Positions 11,947 through 25,261 of a stretch of 64,000 bases of DNA are shown one piece after another. Source of the stretch: Trichoplax adhaerens (Eukaryota > Placozoa > Uniplacotomia > Trichoplacea > Trichoplacidae); the NCBI RefSeq assembly GCF_000150275.1, contig NW_002060968.1:467788-531787 (forward strand), read 5' to 3'. The notes under the pieces were generated by a model that was not told where the DNA came from, did not search any database, and saw only the letters and a list, made by a program, of their open reading frames with translations. Within the stretch, counting starts at the first letter, position 1. Each line of letters begins with the position of its first letter. The position numbers were made by a program, and so were the translations under genes.

Positions 11947-14900
11947 GGTTTTTGTTTTTCGAAATAGGTGTCAGAACAATATCAATCCTTGATAAAAGAT
12001 AACTTTTCTTACTAAAGAGTTAGAAAAGTTTATGTCTTAGTAGAAATCGCGGTAGATATGGCTTCTTCGATAGCACTTATTTATATGCGAGATTCACAAT
12101 ATCGCTGAATGTAGAAAAGAAGATTTCAAAGTGGTGTTGATTCCTAGTCAGATACAGATACCTTTATGGTAAGCTTGATTAGTAAACTTAGAACGGTGGG
12201 CCAAATTTCTGGTAGCAACTAATTTTTAAATCGTTAATTGAGAATCAAATCCAATTTTTGCTTGTAAACCAATAATTTTCATGATAGTAATGAACCAAGC
12301 AATATGTTACCAGATTGAGCGGTCATTCTAAACGAAGAAATCAACAGGGGAGAATAAATTAAATCAATCTAATTGTATCCTTTTACACACCTCGAAGCTA
12401 TAGCGACTGAATACTAAAGAACACCTATTTATTGTATTATGCTACGCTTGGGAGTATTGTTGACTTGATTATTCAGGTATTGAGATCAAAAGGATAGACA
12501 GAAGAAAACTCTTTGCTTCGATTATGTTCTATTATACTTCTTATTAGTACATTTTGACAAGAGTATAATTTTATTGGATAGTTTTATCTTTTTACTAGAT
12601 ATTATTTTTCTCTATGTCATAATATTGATTTTGTGAAATTAGATGGATAAGAGTATCTAGCAATTCTTACTTTCAATTCTATTGCTGAAATCATAATCCG
12701 GTTAAAAGTTAGGATTTAGTCACCGATCCTATTTATTTCGCAATTAACTTAATCATTTTTAATATGGTAGTTAATTTTTGTTGCGAAAGGAATCCTGCTA
12801 ATTGGAATGAGAAAAATACTGCAATTTTATTTTGGCAAAAATATTATCTTTGAGCTCGATTCAATAAGGAACGTTTGTTAATTCATCTATTGTAGCCAAG
12901 TAAAGTGCATAAAGAAATTAATTTAATGAGAAAAGAAAATAGTTATAGAAAAATAGTTAGCTAGAATTCTTCTTATTAATTTCCTGTCTCATCGAGCTGC
13001 CGAAGCGAAATTTTAATAATTATAAGTGAATGCTAATTTATACTCTATCCTTAAATATTTTTGATAAATTATTTTCAATATCGTGATAGCTGATTAATAT
13101 TTTACTGTTGTAGCTAAGCCTTTTGATAATTCTTCTGGATTTTGTCAAGAATTATATGAATTTTAAGCACTTCTTATGTAACTGCTACAAAGCATAACAA
13201 ATACGAAGATATATAGAATGCAGTTAAAATTTTTTTTCAGTAAAAAATAAGAAAATATATCAACTTATTATAATTAACTTCCTGTTCTAAAATAATAGTC
13301 TAGGTATTTATCGAGGTGACATTTCTCTTTTGTATGATTTATTTAAAGTACCAAAATTCGATACAGTTGGTCTCCGTTATTTAACTACCGCTTGCTGAAT
13401 ACGGTCTAGCACTTGCCGCATTATATTTATGAACGTAGATATTGCAGCGCTAATTTTTTTCGTCCAGTTCATTTAATAAACAAATCGCAATTATTATACA
13501 ATAAGAGGGGGAAGGGAATCGAATAGAAAACGAGTATTTATTATAATAATTTTGATTATGTACCAGTTATTTCGTTTTAAATTTCTTAAAGTGATGTTGT
13601 AACAGGTTTTCTACTTTAATGTTAAATATTGAACTATTATTTCCAAATATTTCTGATTGATAAATAGAAATATTGATCGTTTTCAAGGTAGTTTACTTAT
13701 ATTTTATTGTGGAAAGTCTTTTGCAAAGGTTACAGCCTTATGCAAATAAGTGCCTGATGGAATGCCTGAGTTCAAGTTATATTATGTCAATTAGGCTGTG
13801 GACATGCATTAAATTAAAATGTGTCTATAGCCATTATAATGAATTAAAATTTATTAAGCTCGCTTTTACTTTCTTTTTGCTTACTCTAGACACTATTTTT
13901 ACTGTAGTACAGATGTATAGCTCATTAAATTAAGATTACTATGACAGTCTTCAAATTTAAAATGCTAATAACCTTGTTTCGTAAATAATTTACTGTTGAA
14001 AATTTTGCTGTATATTGACAGAGATTATGATTTTATTTACTAATTTACTGAAGTGAACTAATCATTAGAGCACATCTTAAAATTTTACAAGTGATTACAC
14101 TAGTGTTTATTGGTAATGAAATTGGCTTAGTGTTTGTTCCTTCTGGCCGCTGATTACTAAAATTTAATTTGAACCATGTAAGTGGATCTCTCGTAGCCCT
14201 ACTACGTATCGGAACTACTCGAAGGAATAGCAACGTACGTTTTCGAATTTTGCTTGCCATAAATGAACTTAACTAATTAATCTCCGTAAATGAACAACAT
14301 CTGGCAGTCGGCATTATGTCTAGAATATGGCCCTAATTTTAATCCGAATTATATGTATCAATACATACTGCGCTTAATTACTGACTATGATACATATGTA
14401 ATGGCTATATTTTAGTTTCGAGAAATTTCTCTTATTTATATAGTACAGAAACATATGTTACCGCATCAATTCCCGATAAATGATTGAATGTTTATGAATA
14501 ATAAGCACGCGTAGGTTAATTGTAATTAATAGCGGAGTCTTGTCGACGCTATTATTGACCAATCGATTATTAAAAACAATTTCTTTTTAATCTTAAGTCG
14601 CTTTATAGGCTAATGCTACGTTACTATTCAGTATAATGTAATGTGACAAAGTTCATACCTTTTTCGACATTCATAACATTACTTAAAGTTCTGATTTTAG
14701 GTAGAATGCCATAAAAGTTTTGTAATTAATTCGTCGATTTTAATGGCAAAAGAATTTAACTTTATTTGAGAATGTATACTTTTCATTGACTGCGGTACCA
14801 GTAGTTTGTTACAGTAGGATGATATATCATCGTATTTATTAGCAACCAAAAAAATGATCGTTGATTAATCATTGCGGTGATCAGATTTCCTCATACTGCA

Positions 14901-17900
14901 ATTGCCATTTCTAATACTCAGTATTTTGAATTTGATTATAACAACAATATAAATGAAAGCCACAAATTTGGTTAGCTGTATCACGTTGCACAGTAGTATG
15001 AGTGCTGTAATTGCTAGAGATTTGTAGCAAAATAAACAAATACATAAAGGGTATAAAATGGAGCATTTTCGATTGTTTGAATGTGTCAGTAAGTGAAAGT
15101 AAAGCGCTTCCTTCTGGCGAATTCTAGATTTAAACAAGGATTTATTAGTCTTTCTCTCTTGCTACGGTTATGTAGCAATATGTAAAGTTTATTGATTATT
15201 CTATACGTTATTCAGCAAAATAGCTAACTGTTTTTTGTTACCAATACAGTAGCATTCCTATATTCCCTACGATATGGGTGTTTTATATTTTAATCAATAA
15301 TCCATCCCAGCAATTTGTATTATTAAAGACAATAATGATGTTTAGAGTCCAATCCTTATTCGAAATTGAAAGTTCTGATACGTTTGCTATATTCTCTAAA
15401 TAATGCCTAAATCCCAAGCTTTTTTAATATATAGCAATCTAAAGCTTTGCAATATTGGATTACAGATTTGCACAAACTGGTAGAATTGATCAATCTTATG
15501 ATTAAGTCTATTATGAGTTAATATTAAATTTTCCAAGTTATAGCAAATAAATAAATAGAATTTACAGTACTGCATCATGTGACTTTCAAATATTAATATA
15601 ATTAAAGTTGATCTTAAATCTTGAATCTATTGTAAAAGAGCAGATAGAATTTGCGATACTGTATCATTAATCCATAAAATTTTAATATAATTTGTTACAT
15701 AGGTGTAAGCTATAAAATTAAATATCGATATTACTGCATTTTAGTGTTCTCTAGGGTTTAATTTTGCTAAATTATTGTTGCCTGCTCTGTAAGACTCGAT
15801 TAGACATATTAAGTCAAACTGGTACTTAAGAATAAATGAATTGCTATGGATATCTTATCATAAAATTAAGTTACTCAAATATGTTAGCTTAACATCATAT
15901 GTAGCTAATCAATGTTTTTACATCTGTGTAATAAATTTAAGGGTTCGACATTAACTTTTTACTGCGGTTTTTCTACATAATATGAAATAATTCTTGACAG
16001 ATTGTTCATAATACAAGACCGTCTTTTTATATGATCGTCGTAATGTTCGCTTAGATTTAAAAAATAATCTTAAAAATTTATTAATTACATTGACGCCATG
16101 ATAGTATAGTTTCAGATATTATTGAATTCTCAACAAGTTCTGTCATGATATCAATGTTTAGAAATTACTCTACTGTTTGATTAATAGTAGGAGTAACAGT
16201 AGATATAAAAGTAGAATTATTGTTTTTGATAAAATTTTGCTTAGAATCATTTCAAAATACACTACAATTGTTGATTTTGAATAAGCTCTAGGTAAAAAAT
16301 AGGATAATGGATTTCAAAATTGCTGATTAATTTTCATTGCGCAATATTCCTGGAAAATTACATTTTTTGCTCTAGAAATTTGCACGTATAAGGCAATAAT
16401 TAAGCAGCTTTCTTTGTTTCAGTAAGTAATTTATTTTTTCTAAATTTTTTAATTTGGGAAAATAGTTGAAGAAGATGTAGTTGAAGTTGATTTAAGTAAG
16501 AGGAAAATGTGCTTTGTATAAATAGATATGAAAATCCAAGCATTAGATATTATGTCGAAAATTTTATCTAGCAAGAAATAAATAATTTAATAAACAGCAC
16601 GTGTAAACTTTGTCTTAATTCTCGCCGCATTCAACTTTCTCTATCCTTACTCTATTTGTTACTGCTTTTAATTTTTTGTTATATTCTAATTGCTCTTATA
16701 TACAGTAGCGAAGATATTGCTTGTAAAAGTTTTGTCATCTTATATTGGTTAGTTTTGATGAGATTGAGTAAAATCTTTTAAGTTCCGAAATATCGCAATG
16801 CTTTTGCTATTAAGAGTTGGAGTCTGACTGTTAGAAAAGTACGGTACTTTATAAACTAAAGTGACCTTAATAAAAATTCGATAGCATCACTCTGTTTGTT
16901 CGCTTAATTTTACCGTAATTGCTCAATGGATTGCTTTTCTGCCATAAGTTTTTAGCATTTGAAAAAACAAATTTCTGATTTTGCTGATAAATCAGTAAGG
17001 AATCTACGTAGCAGCTGTATTAGTATCTATTCTTTTAGATTTAATAATGCAATTAAACAAATCCTCTTCTTTATTTCACTTATGAGTTTATCCAGAAAAA
17101 AATTATTTATAACTGTTCTAATTATAGAATATTTACTTTCAATCTTGATTGATAGAAACAATAGCCTTAAAAATAATAGTACATTGGATTATCAACATCG
17201 TTAACATAAATTCAATCCTATCTTAGAAAAAAGATGCAGAAAGACCTGTTCCGTTATAGCTTTATAATGATTAGGCTACTAGAATAATGCTATACCTCTA
17301 CGATGGTATTTATAAGAACAGTTATTATCGCCAAATAATTTTTTTGGAGACAGAGGAATCTTAAATGCTTGTAATAGCTAACGTAGCCTGATACTCTGCT
17401 GATAGAAACTCTTCAATTGTTCAGATTTACGTAAACCCCTCTGAAATAAGTTAAATATCCAAGTTCCATGACCTACTTCAATGTCACTTAATACATACGA
17501 ATAAATAATTCTATTAACTCTCTAAACGAAAATTTAAGAAGCTGTCTATCCATTATACTGTATCATCCAACAATGGCACTAAACTCTAAATTCACCTATT
17601 AGATCTATTTATCGCAAATCGATCTTTTCAACCAGAAAGTTATTTGGTACCCATGTTTTTAAACTTATTAAGGTTAGACATTAATCTTAGAAATCCATTT
17701 CTTATTCAGTAAATGTCTATTATGACTATTACGAATTCAGTAAAATTTTATATGCAGGAAGTTTGGCAAATCATTATTTGGATATGGTAAAGAAAACAGA
17801 TTAATTCTAGGGTATAAAATTTTGGTAAAATTTAGGGTTAGCTTACTTTACTATATGCATATTTTACTTCAGTATACAATCACACATGTTTATTTTGATG

Positions 17901-20056
17901 TGATTTCAATGCGAAAGTGATCTAATCTAATTAATCACGCATGAGAAGTACCAGTATATCTAGTACATTAGAAAGGTATAACCATCGCTTGTATCACTTA
18001 GCTTAAATATATGAAAATGAAATATATCTTTATTTTCTGATGCTGATCATAACAAGAAAAGGGACAGAAAAAAAAATTTGGATAGCTATGAATCCATAAT
18101 CTCTGATCAAGATTTTTAAATAGGATAGGCATCTTACTGGTGTTTTTCAGTATGGTATCAAGTTAATATAGCAATACTTTATACTGTGCATTCTGTTTGA
18201 AAAATAGATCAATAGAACTAATTTGTTTTAAATTCTAGTTAAATTTGAAAAGAGTTCGTAAATTTAGTAAATTCTTTGAAACAAAAAAGCAGGCATGGAT
18301 CAATCTATTTCTTCCATCATTACGCAATACGGAACACCCTATCGACAGAATTTTCACCTTTACATATATCTTGTTACTATATCACTTTAAAGAAAATCCT
18401 GATAGACGGTTGTTGAGTTGTTAGTTACATGCTTTAGTTGTAGCAAAGATATTAAATCCCTCTAGAGTCAATCTTTACAGCCACAATTTATTAGCTGAGA
18501 ATATAATTAATTCAAGATTACGATGATGACCGTGATAGTACTGGCGATGCAAATATAATAGCATAAGCAAAATAGAAATTGAGTAAGATTTGTGGCCATT
18601 ATTGATGCAAGATTGATAAGATAGTTGCCTACCAGAATCACAAGGTGATAGTGCTACTACTACAAACCAGATTTTAGAAAAATGAATTAAATCCTCATGC
18701 TATTGCGCAGTTATTGCGTAGAAGTAATTAAGATATCCTCGATATCACAATCACTAACTGTTTCTATAAAAATAAATGCAGGAAATTTATTAAATGCTAG
18801 AGGGTGTTGTAAATCTAGTTCACCCTTAAAGGACAGATATTTCTGTAATAACTTTACTAGTTGCATGCTGATTTTGTAATCTCGGAACTATACCGGCATA
18901 TTATAAAATTTCATCCATTATGATGACGCCCTATTAGTTCAAATCCATGTTTACTTGTTTTATGTAGTTTACTAGGAAGTTTAACATCTACTGTATGTCT
19001 ATAATCTACTTTCGATCTCTCAAAAAAGATATTCCCGAGATCATCTTGTTAGCTTTATGTATAGTTGCAATTAATCTAAATGAATCTATTTAGGCCTTGC
19101 AAAAAGTCTATATTTAGCGTCATATTGTGTTAAGATAATTTAATTATGGCTATTGCGTTACGGATAATTGTGAATGATTAGCTTTACATTACTGTAATGA
19201 TAAAACTATAGGTGATGATTAAATACATTTCAATGTCTTGAATTTATCGTGTATGTTTAATTAAAAATGATAATACAGCCAAAACCTTTTATTTGATTAA
19301 GCGAAGCTTATTAAATGAATTATTAATGAACTAAATTGGCACTGTTATTCAAAATAATTAGAACTACTCTTAGAGTACACGATAGCTGTAATATAGGCAA
19401 TAAATGGTAACTTGATGTTGAGGAATTTTCTTATGACTGATATATTGACCAAAATATTCCTCTATTTAATATGGTACCGTTGGTAGCAAAGTGAATTGGT
19501 ATATTGTGTAGTATACGTTACCTAACACTGTCTTTAACAATTTTATATACGCGTAGTTTGATAAGATATTTTAAAATTGCAATCATTCCAATGTAAACAT
19601 ACATGATAGACTTGTAACAGTGAATTCTCTTTTCGAAGATATTTTTCTGTTCAATGCTTTAACTCTATCAACTACTCTGTAGCTGTGTAATTTCACAAAC
19701 ATGCGTAAGATAAAATATTCAAGCTGATCTCTAATCATTTTTACTTAAATTCATAAAGGTTTTTGTTATTAAGATTGTACTACAGCAAGTAAAGCAGAAT
19801 TAATGTAAATGTTTTCTTTACGATAGCGAATGGCAAAGCAAAATTTACTGGATGAAATTCTAGTGACTAACATTCTATAATATTAATAATCAAAATTAAC
19901 TACTCTATCAGGAATAAATAATGAGATTTAAGGATAGCGATAACGATAAGCGTAAATAACCTAATTTGAAAAATTAGTGCTAACATGTCTCGCATATACG
20001 ACAGTATTATCACCACTTGCGTCGTGACAATATTTCAGGAAAATAAATTTGCATGG
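11947..20056. other. Large spacer between GPCR-1 and an old solo LTR
   Basis: Mostly featureless AT-rich DNA. Short open frames are at chance level. One ATG-started minus-strand frame at 14045-14260 is listed separately as doubtful. No repeat array, RNA gene or splice-linked exon chain was recognised. Confidence 0.45.
14045..14260 (-). CDS. Hypothetical short ORF (71 codons)
   Basis: I do not recognise this frame. It starts with ATG and encodes a basic N-terminus (MASKIRKR) followed by a mixed hydrophilic sequence containing R-D-P-L-T-W. Composition is somewhat richer in G+C than the surroundings, which is the only reason to list it. It could be a small protein, one exon of an unseen gene, or chance: several frames this long are expected in 64 kb of this composition. 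Confidence 0.2.
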   Translation of the reverse strand: MASKIRKRTLLFLRVVPIRSRATRDPLTWFKLNFSNQRPEGTNTKPISLPINTSVITCKILRCALMISSLQ

Positions 20057-20625
20057 TGTCACGATACGAACCACCGTGAAGATTAAATAACTAAATTTAG
20101 TGTTTAACATTTACGTATGGAGATAACTAATGATGACTTACAGTAAGAACTGCGGTAGTTATTATTTTGTTACAGTATATTATGCTGTATTGTAGTAACA
20201 GTTCGCATAAGGTAACAAATATTAATTGATTATAGTATTATGTCTTGTAATGCTTGTGATGAATATCCAGAAGATATTCAATTACAGATGATACTATACA
20301 TAATTCTGTGTGTGGAAATACCGTAGTCTAACTATTTAGAATCGTCCAGTACATATCCAAAATTATAAATAATTTCTGTATTAATTTAGCTTTCCAATAT
20401 GAGTTAGATTTCATAAACTGTTATGACTCTTACATGATAGCTGCTGCTGAAAGGTATTTCAGATCGATAGATAGTTGAATCAAAGAAGAGTTTTATAGTT
20501 GTTTTAACGTAGAAGCAAAGGCGTGTAAATTCTTGTGAGGTAGTTGGGGGATACTGAATCACGAAGACTATAGTAATTTAGAGTCTTCTTTTTCGTTATC
20601 TTTGTCCCGAAGCTGGTTTGTGACA
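20057..20625 (+). mobile_element. Older solo LTR, family B (569 bp)
   Basis: It begins TGTCACGATACG and ends TTTGTGACA. It shares long blocks with the 442-bp LTRs at 33665 and 38817: CGTAGAAGCAAAGGCG, GGGATACTGAATC, and GAAGCTGGTTTGTGACA at the 3' end. The flanking 5-mers are CATGG (20052-20056) and CAAGG (20626-20630), an imperfect duplication. The segment where its relatives carry TATATAA and AATAAA reads GTATTTC and AATCAAA, so both signals are decayed. It is longer and more diverged than its relatives. No internal retroelement coding region adjoins it. Confidence 0.75.
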
Positions 20626-21992
20626 CAAGGATATAATGTCAAAGCAGAAAATGTCTTTAAAAGTGCTATATAAGAGGAAGTCGGTTAAAATATCAAGATG
20701 TCTCGTCCAATTAATTATTTTTCTTGTTAGATAAAAAAGGTAAATAATGGAACTTTAGCGACTATATTTACCTTAAGTATTTGGTAACTGATCATAAAGT
20801 TTCCAAATCTCCACAAAAATATTTTGGGTAAGATTCGACCAAATTTGCAATTCACGTATCTTTCGAGATAGAGTTTGAGAATGTGATCACTCGTTTTTAA
20901 ATTGTTAGCATTTAAACTCGGATACAGTACTAAAATGCATTATATTCATTATTTTATTATGATTAAGATACATATTGAAAATATAAAATACCTGAGGGAA
21001 TTGATTACTTCCTTGATATTAGATAGGAATGAAACTATTTATGAGATAAAGTATGGTATTACTCCCTTTAAATGATAATTTTAGCTCTTGTTCAAGGTAT
21101 AATTTACTGTTATTCTATAAATAATTAAATTACTGCAACTATAATTTTTTGAAAACAGTTTAGATTTTGGCCGGCTACTAAGTTCGATGATAATTAATAT
21201 TCATGCAAATATCATATTGATATATATTTAACTGCTCACAGATAAATCGTTTGGGACTAAAGATGGTTTCTATTTTCAAAATTGATTAGACTACTGTTAT
21301 TCTCTTCCATTTTAAACATACTAACAATATCATTTCTTTTGAAGTTTTGTGTGGCACAGGTATTCTACAAAGCATAACATTGTTTTGCACCGTTTTTAGT
21401 CCACTGTCATCAAGCTTTCATCAAGAAGGTAAAAAAACTGCTATGGCTTGTATGCTTTAAATGGATTAGCAATAAACAAGCCAAACTCTTTGAATATCGT
21501 GACGTCCAATCAACTGTCATCGAATACCAATCTTAACTCATGAGTTATGTGGCAATTAAAACATGGTCAGCTATTAATTTGATCACCTTTTGACATTATC
21601 TATTTTAATTGAATTATTTTTTACGAGAACTTATTTGTAATGAATGCTTACAATTATTCAATATTAAATTCCTGTTAGCTAACGCTGCAGCTATTTCTCA
21701 TAATTGAATAAATCTTTTCACCATAATCCGGAAAAGCAAGATCTAAACGTCAGCTTGCAGTTACTTTTTTTTTAAAACAAAAATTAAATTGTTTTGCCGT
21801 TTATTTTCCAACAGTCTGTTATCGACCACTTAAAAACGATTTATTGCAGTTTGTTATGAGCAATGTTCAAATTTCTTACGAAACTGACGAAAAATAGTTT
21901 AACATAAATAGACTTTGCATTATGATATTAGAGAATGCAGTCAATTTCCCTTCCACTAATTAATCTTTCATTAAAGAAACTATTTAAGAAAA
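20626..21992. other. Spacer, nothing recognised
   Basis: No open frame, repeat or RNA motif that I can support. Confidence 0.5.
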
Positions 21993-22838
21993 GTGGTAAA
22001 CGTCAAAATGTTAAGAGTTGCCATTTCCAGAAAGAATGTATTTATCACATTAACAGAAGCTGGAGGCACTATCTGTTATTACGATAAACAGAAAGCTGTA
22101 GGATGCCTTCGAGGTTTGTTCATAATAGTATTTCTATTTCCTTACTTTCAAATAATAACGGATAAAATTATACTGTTCTTTTATTTAACGTATGCTAGAG
22201 TAGAAGCTTATCATGAATTGGCTAGTAAGATATCTTTATATATAAAATGATATTGTAATTCTGATTAATTAAAACATACGATGTAGAGACTACAACGTTA
22301 ATAGTAATAAAATAAATATTCACTTATGATTTCAAATGTTATCATGGCATATCCAAAGTTAAAAGTATTGTTGGTGATATTAAGCTGCTACCAAAATTGT
22401 TACTTAAGGAGCACTCAGAATAATTTATTTAGCCAATATATACAAAATTTAAAAAAAATGATTAATATCAAAAGTTTAATGAATCACTGCATACTAGAGA
22501 ATACTGAATAACGCAGGACATTGCCTATAGCAACTTTAACACCCACGGATGTACGTGATTCAATTTATTCATTTACCAATAATAATTTGAAAGTACTTCC
22601 AGATCATTCTAGTAGCCGAATAGTGTTAGAAGATATTTTCGACTGTTTAATTAATTGTTGGCGTCACCTTTTATGTTACTCTTTACCAAAGAATGAGCGA
22701 TACTGCAATAGCCTTTTAAAGTATTCAAGAATTTCTGAGCTTTCATATCTTTACAATGTTGTTATCAGCGAAATTAAGCGACAGTTGTTTTACATTCGCT
22801 TCAATTATGGAGTAAATGTTATTGTAGTAGATGAGTAG
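21993..22838 (+). CDS. Unresolved candidate multi-exon gene, first piece uS11-like
   Basis: Several plus-strand pieces read more like protein than chance. The first, from ATG 22008 to a possible donor at 22114 (G|GTTTGT), contains R-K-N-V-F-I-T-L-T-E-A-G-G, followed 12 residues later by G-C-L-R-G. This resembles the N-N-T-x-I/V-T-x-T-D-x-x-G ... G-F-x-G pattern of ribosomal protein uS11, including the mitochondrial form. A second piece near 22195-22240 encodes V-E-A-Y-H-E-L-A-S-K-I, compatible with the helix that follows in uS11. A third frame (22521-22838, no ATG) runs 105 codons without recognisable similarity. I could not join the pieces with consistent splice phases, and the C-terminal uS11 signature (H-N-G-C-R-P) was not found. 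It may be a real gene, a decayed copy or chance. Confidence 0.2.
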
Positions 22839-22849
22839 GTTGGATCAGA

Positions 22850-23190
22850 AAAGAAATGACAATAAATCCAAATCTAGAGCACTTATTATTTAAATTCATC
22901 AATATCTTGTAATGACCTTTAACGTATCATTAATTAGGCAGACCGATAAGAAAGTTACTGCCGATCTTTCTCCAAAATATATCATAGGATTTAATTTCCG
23001 TTTGTTTGAATAATAGGAAGGAGTAATGTAGCTTCAAAATGAAATAAGTACGAATCCAAATCTAGTTTCTTTATTATTTAAATTCATTAATATTCTGGTA
23101 AGACATTTAACTTGTCATTAATTAGACTGTCTGATGAGAAGCTTATTACGAATCTTACTTCAAGATAAAAAAGTTGGATTTTTGCTTACA
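22850..23190. repeat. Tandem duplication, 188-bp period
   Basis: Two adjacent diverged copies. AATCCAAATCTAG occurs at 22865 and 23053, each followed by TTATTATTTAAATTCAT, a TCATTAATTAG block and an AAGTTACT/AAGCTTATTACGATCTT-like block. Not coding. Confidence 0.55.
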
Positions 23191-24241
23191 AAGTATACCT
23201 CGCAGTTTAGCTCTAATTATGCACCTTGGAATGCAGATAAGCCATACCGTGTATCTGGTGAAATATTAAGCACTTTATGTTTATTTTTATTTTCTCCATT
23301 TTTCAATCCTGGATGTAAATTAAGTTACTATTAGAAACAATATCTTTGGTAACCCTACCCAAGTAGGCCAAGCCTTTTCTTTCTTTAATAAAGAATTCCG
23401 CGATTGTTTACATTTTTCTCCATCCAGTTTATATACTGTAATTAAAGAAATAAATACTAGCTTCGAAATACGAGACCTTCAGGATAATAGTATTCGATAA
23501 AAACTGCAACACCCAACCAGTCAGTTTACAGATCGTATCTTTGATTTCAATTGGCTAAAACCACGTTGATAGTGCCAAGTGCCTTTCTCGTATATTCTAG
23601 TAACTTCGATAATGGTTCTTATTTTAACTTGGTAAAACTCTATAGCGTAATCACATTGTATAGAAGCAATGTAAAATAATGGTAGCATACATTAATCTTG
23701 TTAGTATTTTACAAAAGTACACTTAATGAAGATCCCCTTGCTCGATTACAATCTATTTCATTAGGAATCTTAACATCTTAATCGTCCTTACATTTTAAGT
23801 TTAATTTTTCTATGTATATTTGTATGGTAAAAATGGTCTGTTAGAAAATATGTTATATACAGAAGCGGCAAAACTGCTTTATCTTACACTGCCCTTTTTG
23901 CCATATAATATAGTTTTATTTATTTCCATACAAAAATTTCTAATAAATACATGTATGTGGGTATTTCAAAGCTATTTACAATTTTCCAGTAAAAGTTAAA
24001 TTTATGCGTTCGATAGCTTAAGAATATTTCAAAAATAAACTATTTAACCCGTAAGCTATTGTAGCTGTTTAAAATTTCCTAGAACAAGCCCAGGCAATTG
24101 ATGGCATATTCTTCAAAGCGTTCGAGTTCATCAAAGACAAATTACGATATTTTTTTTAATTCGGCTAGTATTGCACTTGAGATGATCTTGTTTTTGTAAA
24201 TTCGAACATTCAGTCTGATATGGCCTAGTAGCGCCCGAATA
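23191..24241. other. Spacer downstream of GPCR-2
   Basis: No gene recognised. A minus-strand AATAAA (TTTATT at 23915-23920) lies about 320 bp beyond the stop of GPCR-2 and could be its poly(A) signal. Confidence 0.4.
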
Positions 24242-25261
24242 CTACAGCTCGTGTATACTAATCACATTGATGATAGGCGATTTGATTGTCTTATTAGAAG
24301 GAAGAGTTTTGTGATTTCGAGTGATTTTTAACTTGCAGACTGTTTTTCTAATGTCGCTGACTAAGTAACCATACAAAATGGCATTCACTGCTGGGTATGT
24401 AAACGTTAAATAAATTAGAATACTTCGTACTGCCAATGTCGTTGGTGATTCGTCTTCAAGTTGTGGATTTAGTATACTTACTAGACTATCGATATAGAAA
24501 GGAGTCCACATGATAAAATAGGTTACCACAATAATGGCTAATACTTTAGCTGCTTTTAGATGTTTTCGTACTCGAGGCGAAGAGGTCATTACTTGCTCTC
24601 GATGAAGGGATGTTAAACTGAAATTGGGACGATTTTGAATGAAGGACTTTGCAATGCAAAATATTCGATAATAGATGATCGATATTGCAAAGAAGGGAAG
24701 AATAAAAAAAATGATAATCTGTACTAAACTGTAATGAAATTCGTGTGGATTTTGTGGATTCCAAGCAAAGCATTCATTTCTTAAAATTGGACGAAAAGTC
24801 AGTATAGGGATAAAACCAATTAGAGCAGATACAATCCAAATAAAGGCGACGATAATAATTGCATATCTGGGCTTAGAGTAAACATGATATCGTATCGGTG
24901 CTTGCAAAGCGATAAGTTTATCGACACTTACGGCTACTAGATGGAGGTTAATGGAAATAACGATAGCAATAGGAATATTGGATGAAAGATTGCAGTATAA
25001 CCAATTTTCTTCTCCTGAAGTAGGATTACCAACGCTAGGGTATAAGTAGGCTAATGCAAACATAATATCAGCTAAGAACATACCAGCCATAATGACGTTG
25101 GTAACATTTTGCATTTGTTTCTTACTCAATATGATGAGAATATTGAATAAATTAAACAAGACTGTGATGGTAGCAATAGAATTGCCTACAATCACTCGCA
25201 CTATATCTTCTGATGAAAGACTAGAATTAAATTTCGATATTTTATAGCTTTCATTATCCAT
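24242..25261 (-). CDS. Rhodopsin-class (class A) G-protein-coupled receptor, GPCR-2
   Basis: A single-exon receptor of 339 aa, counted from the first ATG (25259-25261). The frame stays open 26 codons further upstream, but that extension begins with GTG, so I reject it. TM1 is about 21-45. Class A marks: N-glycosylation sites N3 and N12, Asp65 in TM2, the Cys90-Cys164 pair, M-W252-T-P254 in TM6. As in GPCR-1, TM3 ends D114-K-L instead of D-R-Y and TM7 carries N293-A-I-L-Y297 instead of N-P-x-x-Y. W-L-Y-C before TM3, M-W-T-P, and P-A-V-N-A-I-L-Y-G-Y are identical in the two proteins, so they arose by duplication. The C-tail is Ser/Thr/Lys-rich and ends S-I-H-E-L. The ligand is unknown. Confidence 0.93.
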   Translation of the reverse strand: MDNESYKISKFNSSLSSEDIVRVIVGNSIATITVLFNLFNILIILSKKQMQNVTNVIMAGMFLADIMFALAYLYPSVGNPTSGEENWLYCNLSSNIPIAIVISINLHLVAVSVDKLIALQAPIRYHVYSKPRYAIIIVAFIWIVSALIGFIPILTFRPILRNECFAWNPQNPHEFHYSLVQIIIFFILPFFAISIIYYRIFCIAKSFIQNRPNFSLTSLHREQVMTSSPRVRKHLKAAKVLAIIVVTYFIMWTPFYIDSLVSILNPQLEDESPTTLAVRSILIYLTFTYPAVNAILYGYLVSDIRKTVCKLKITRNHKTLPSNKTIKSPIINVISIHEL

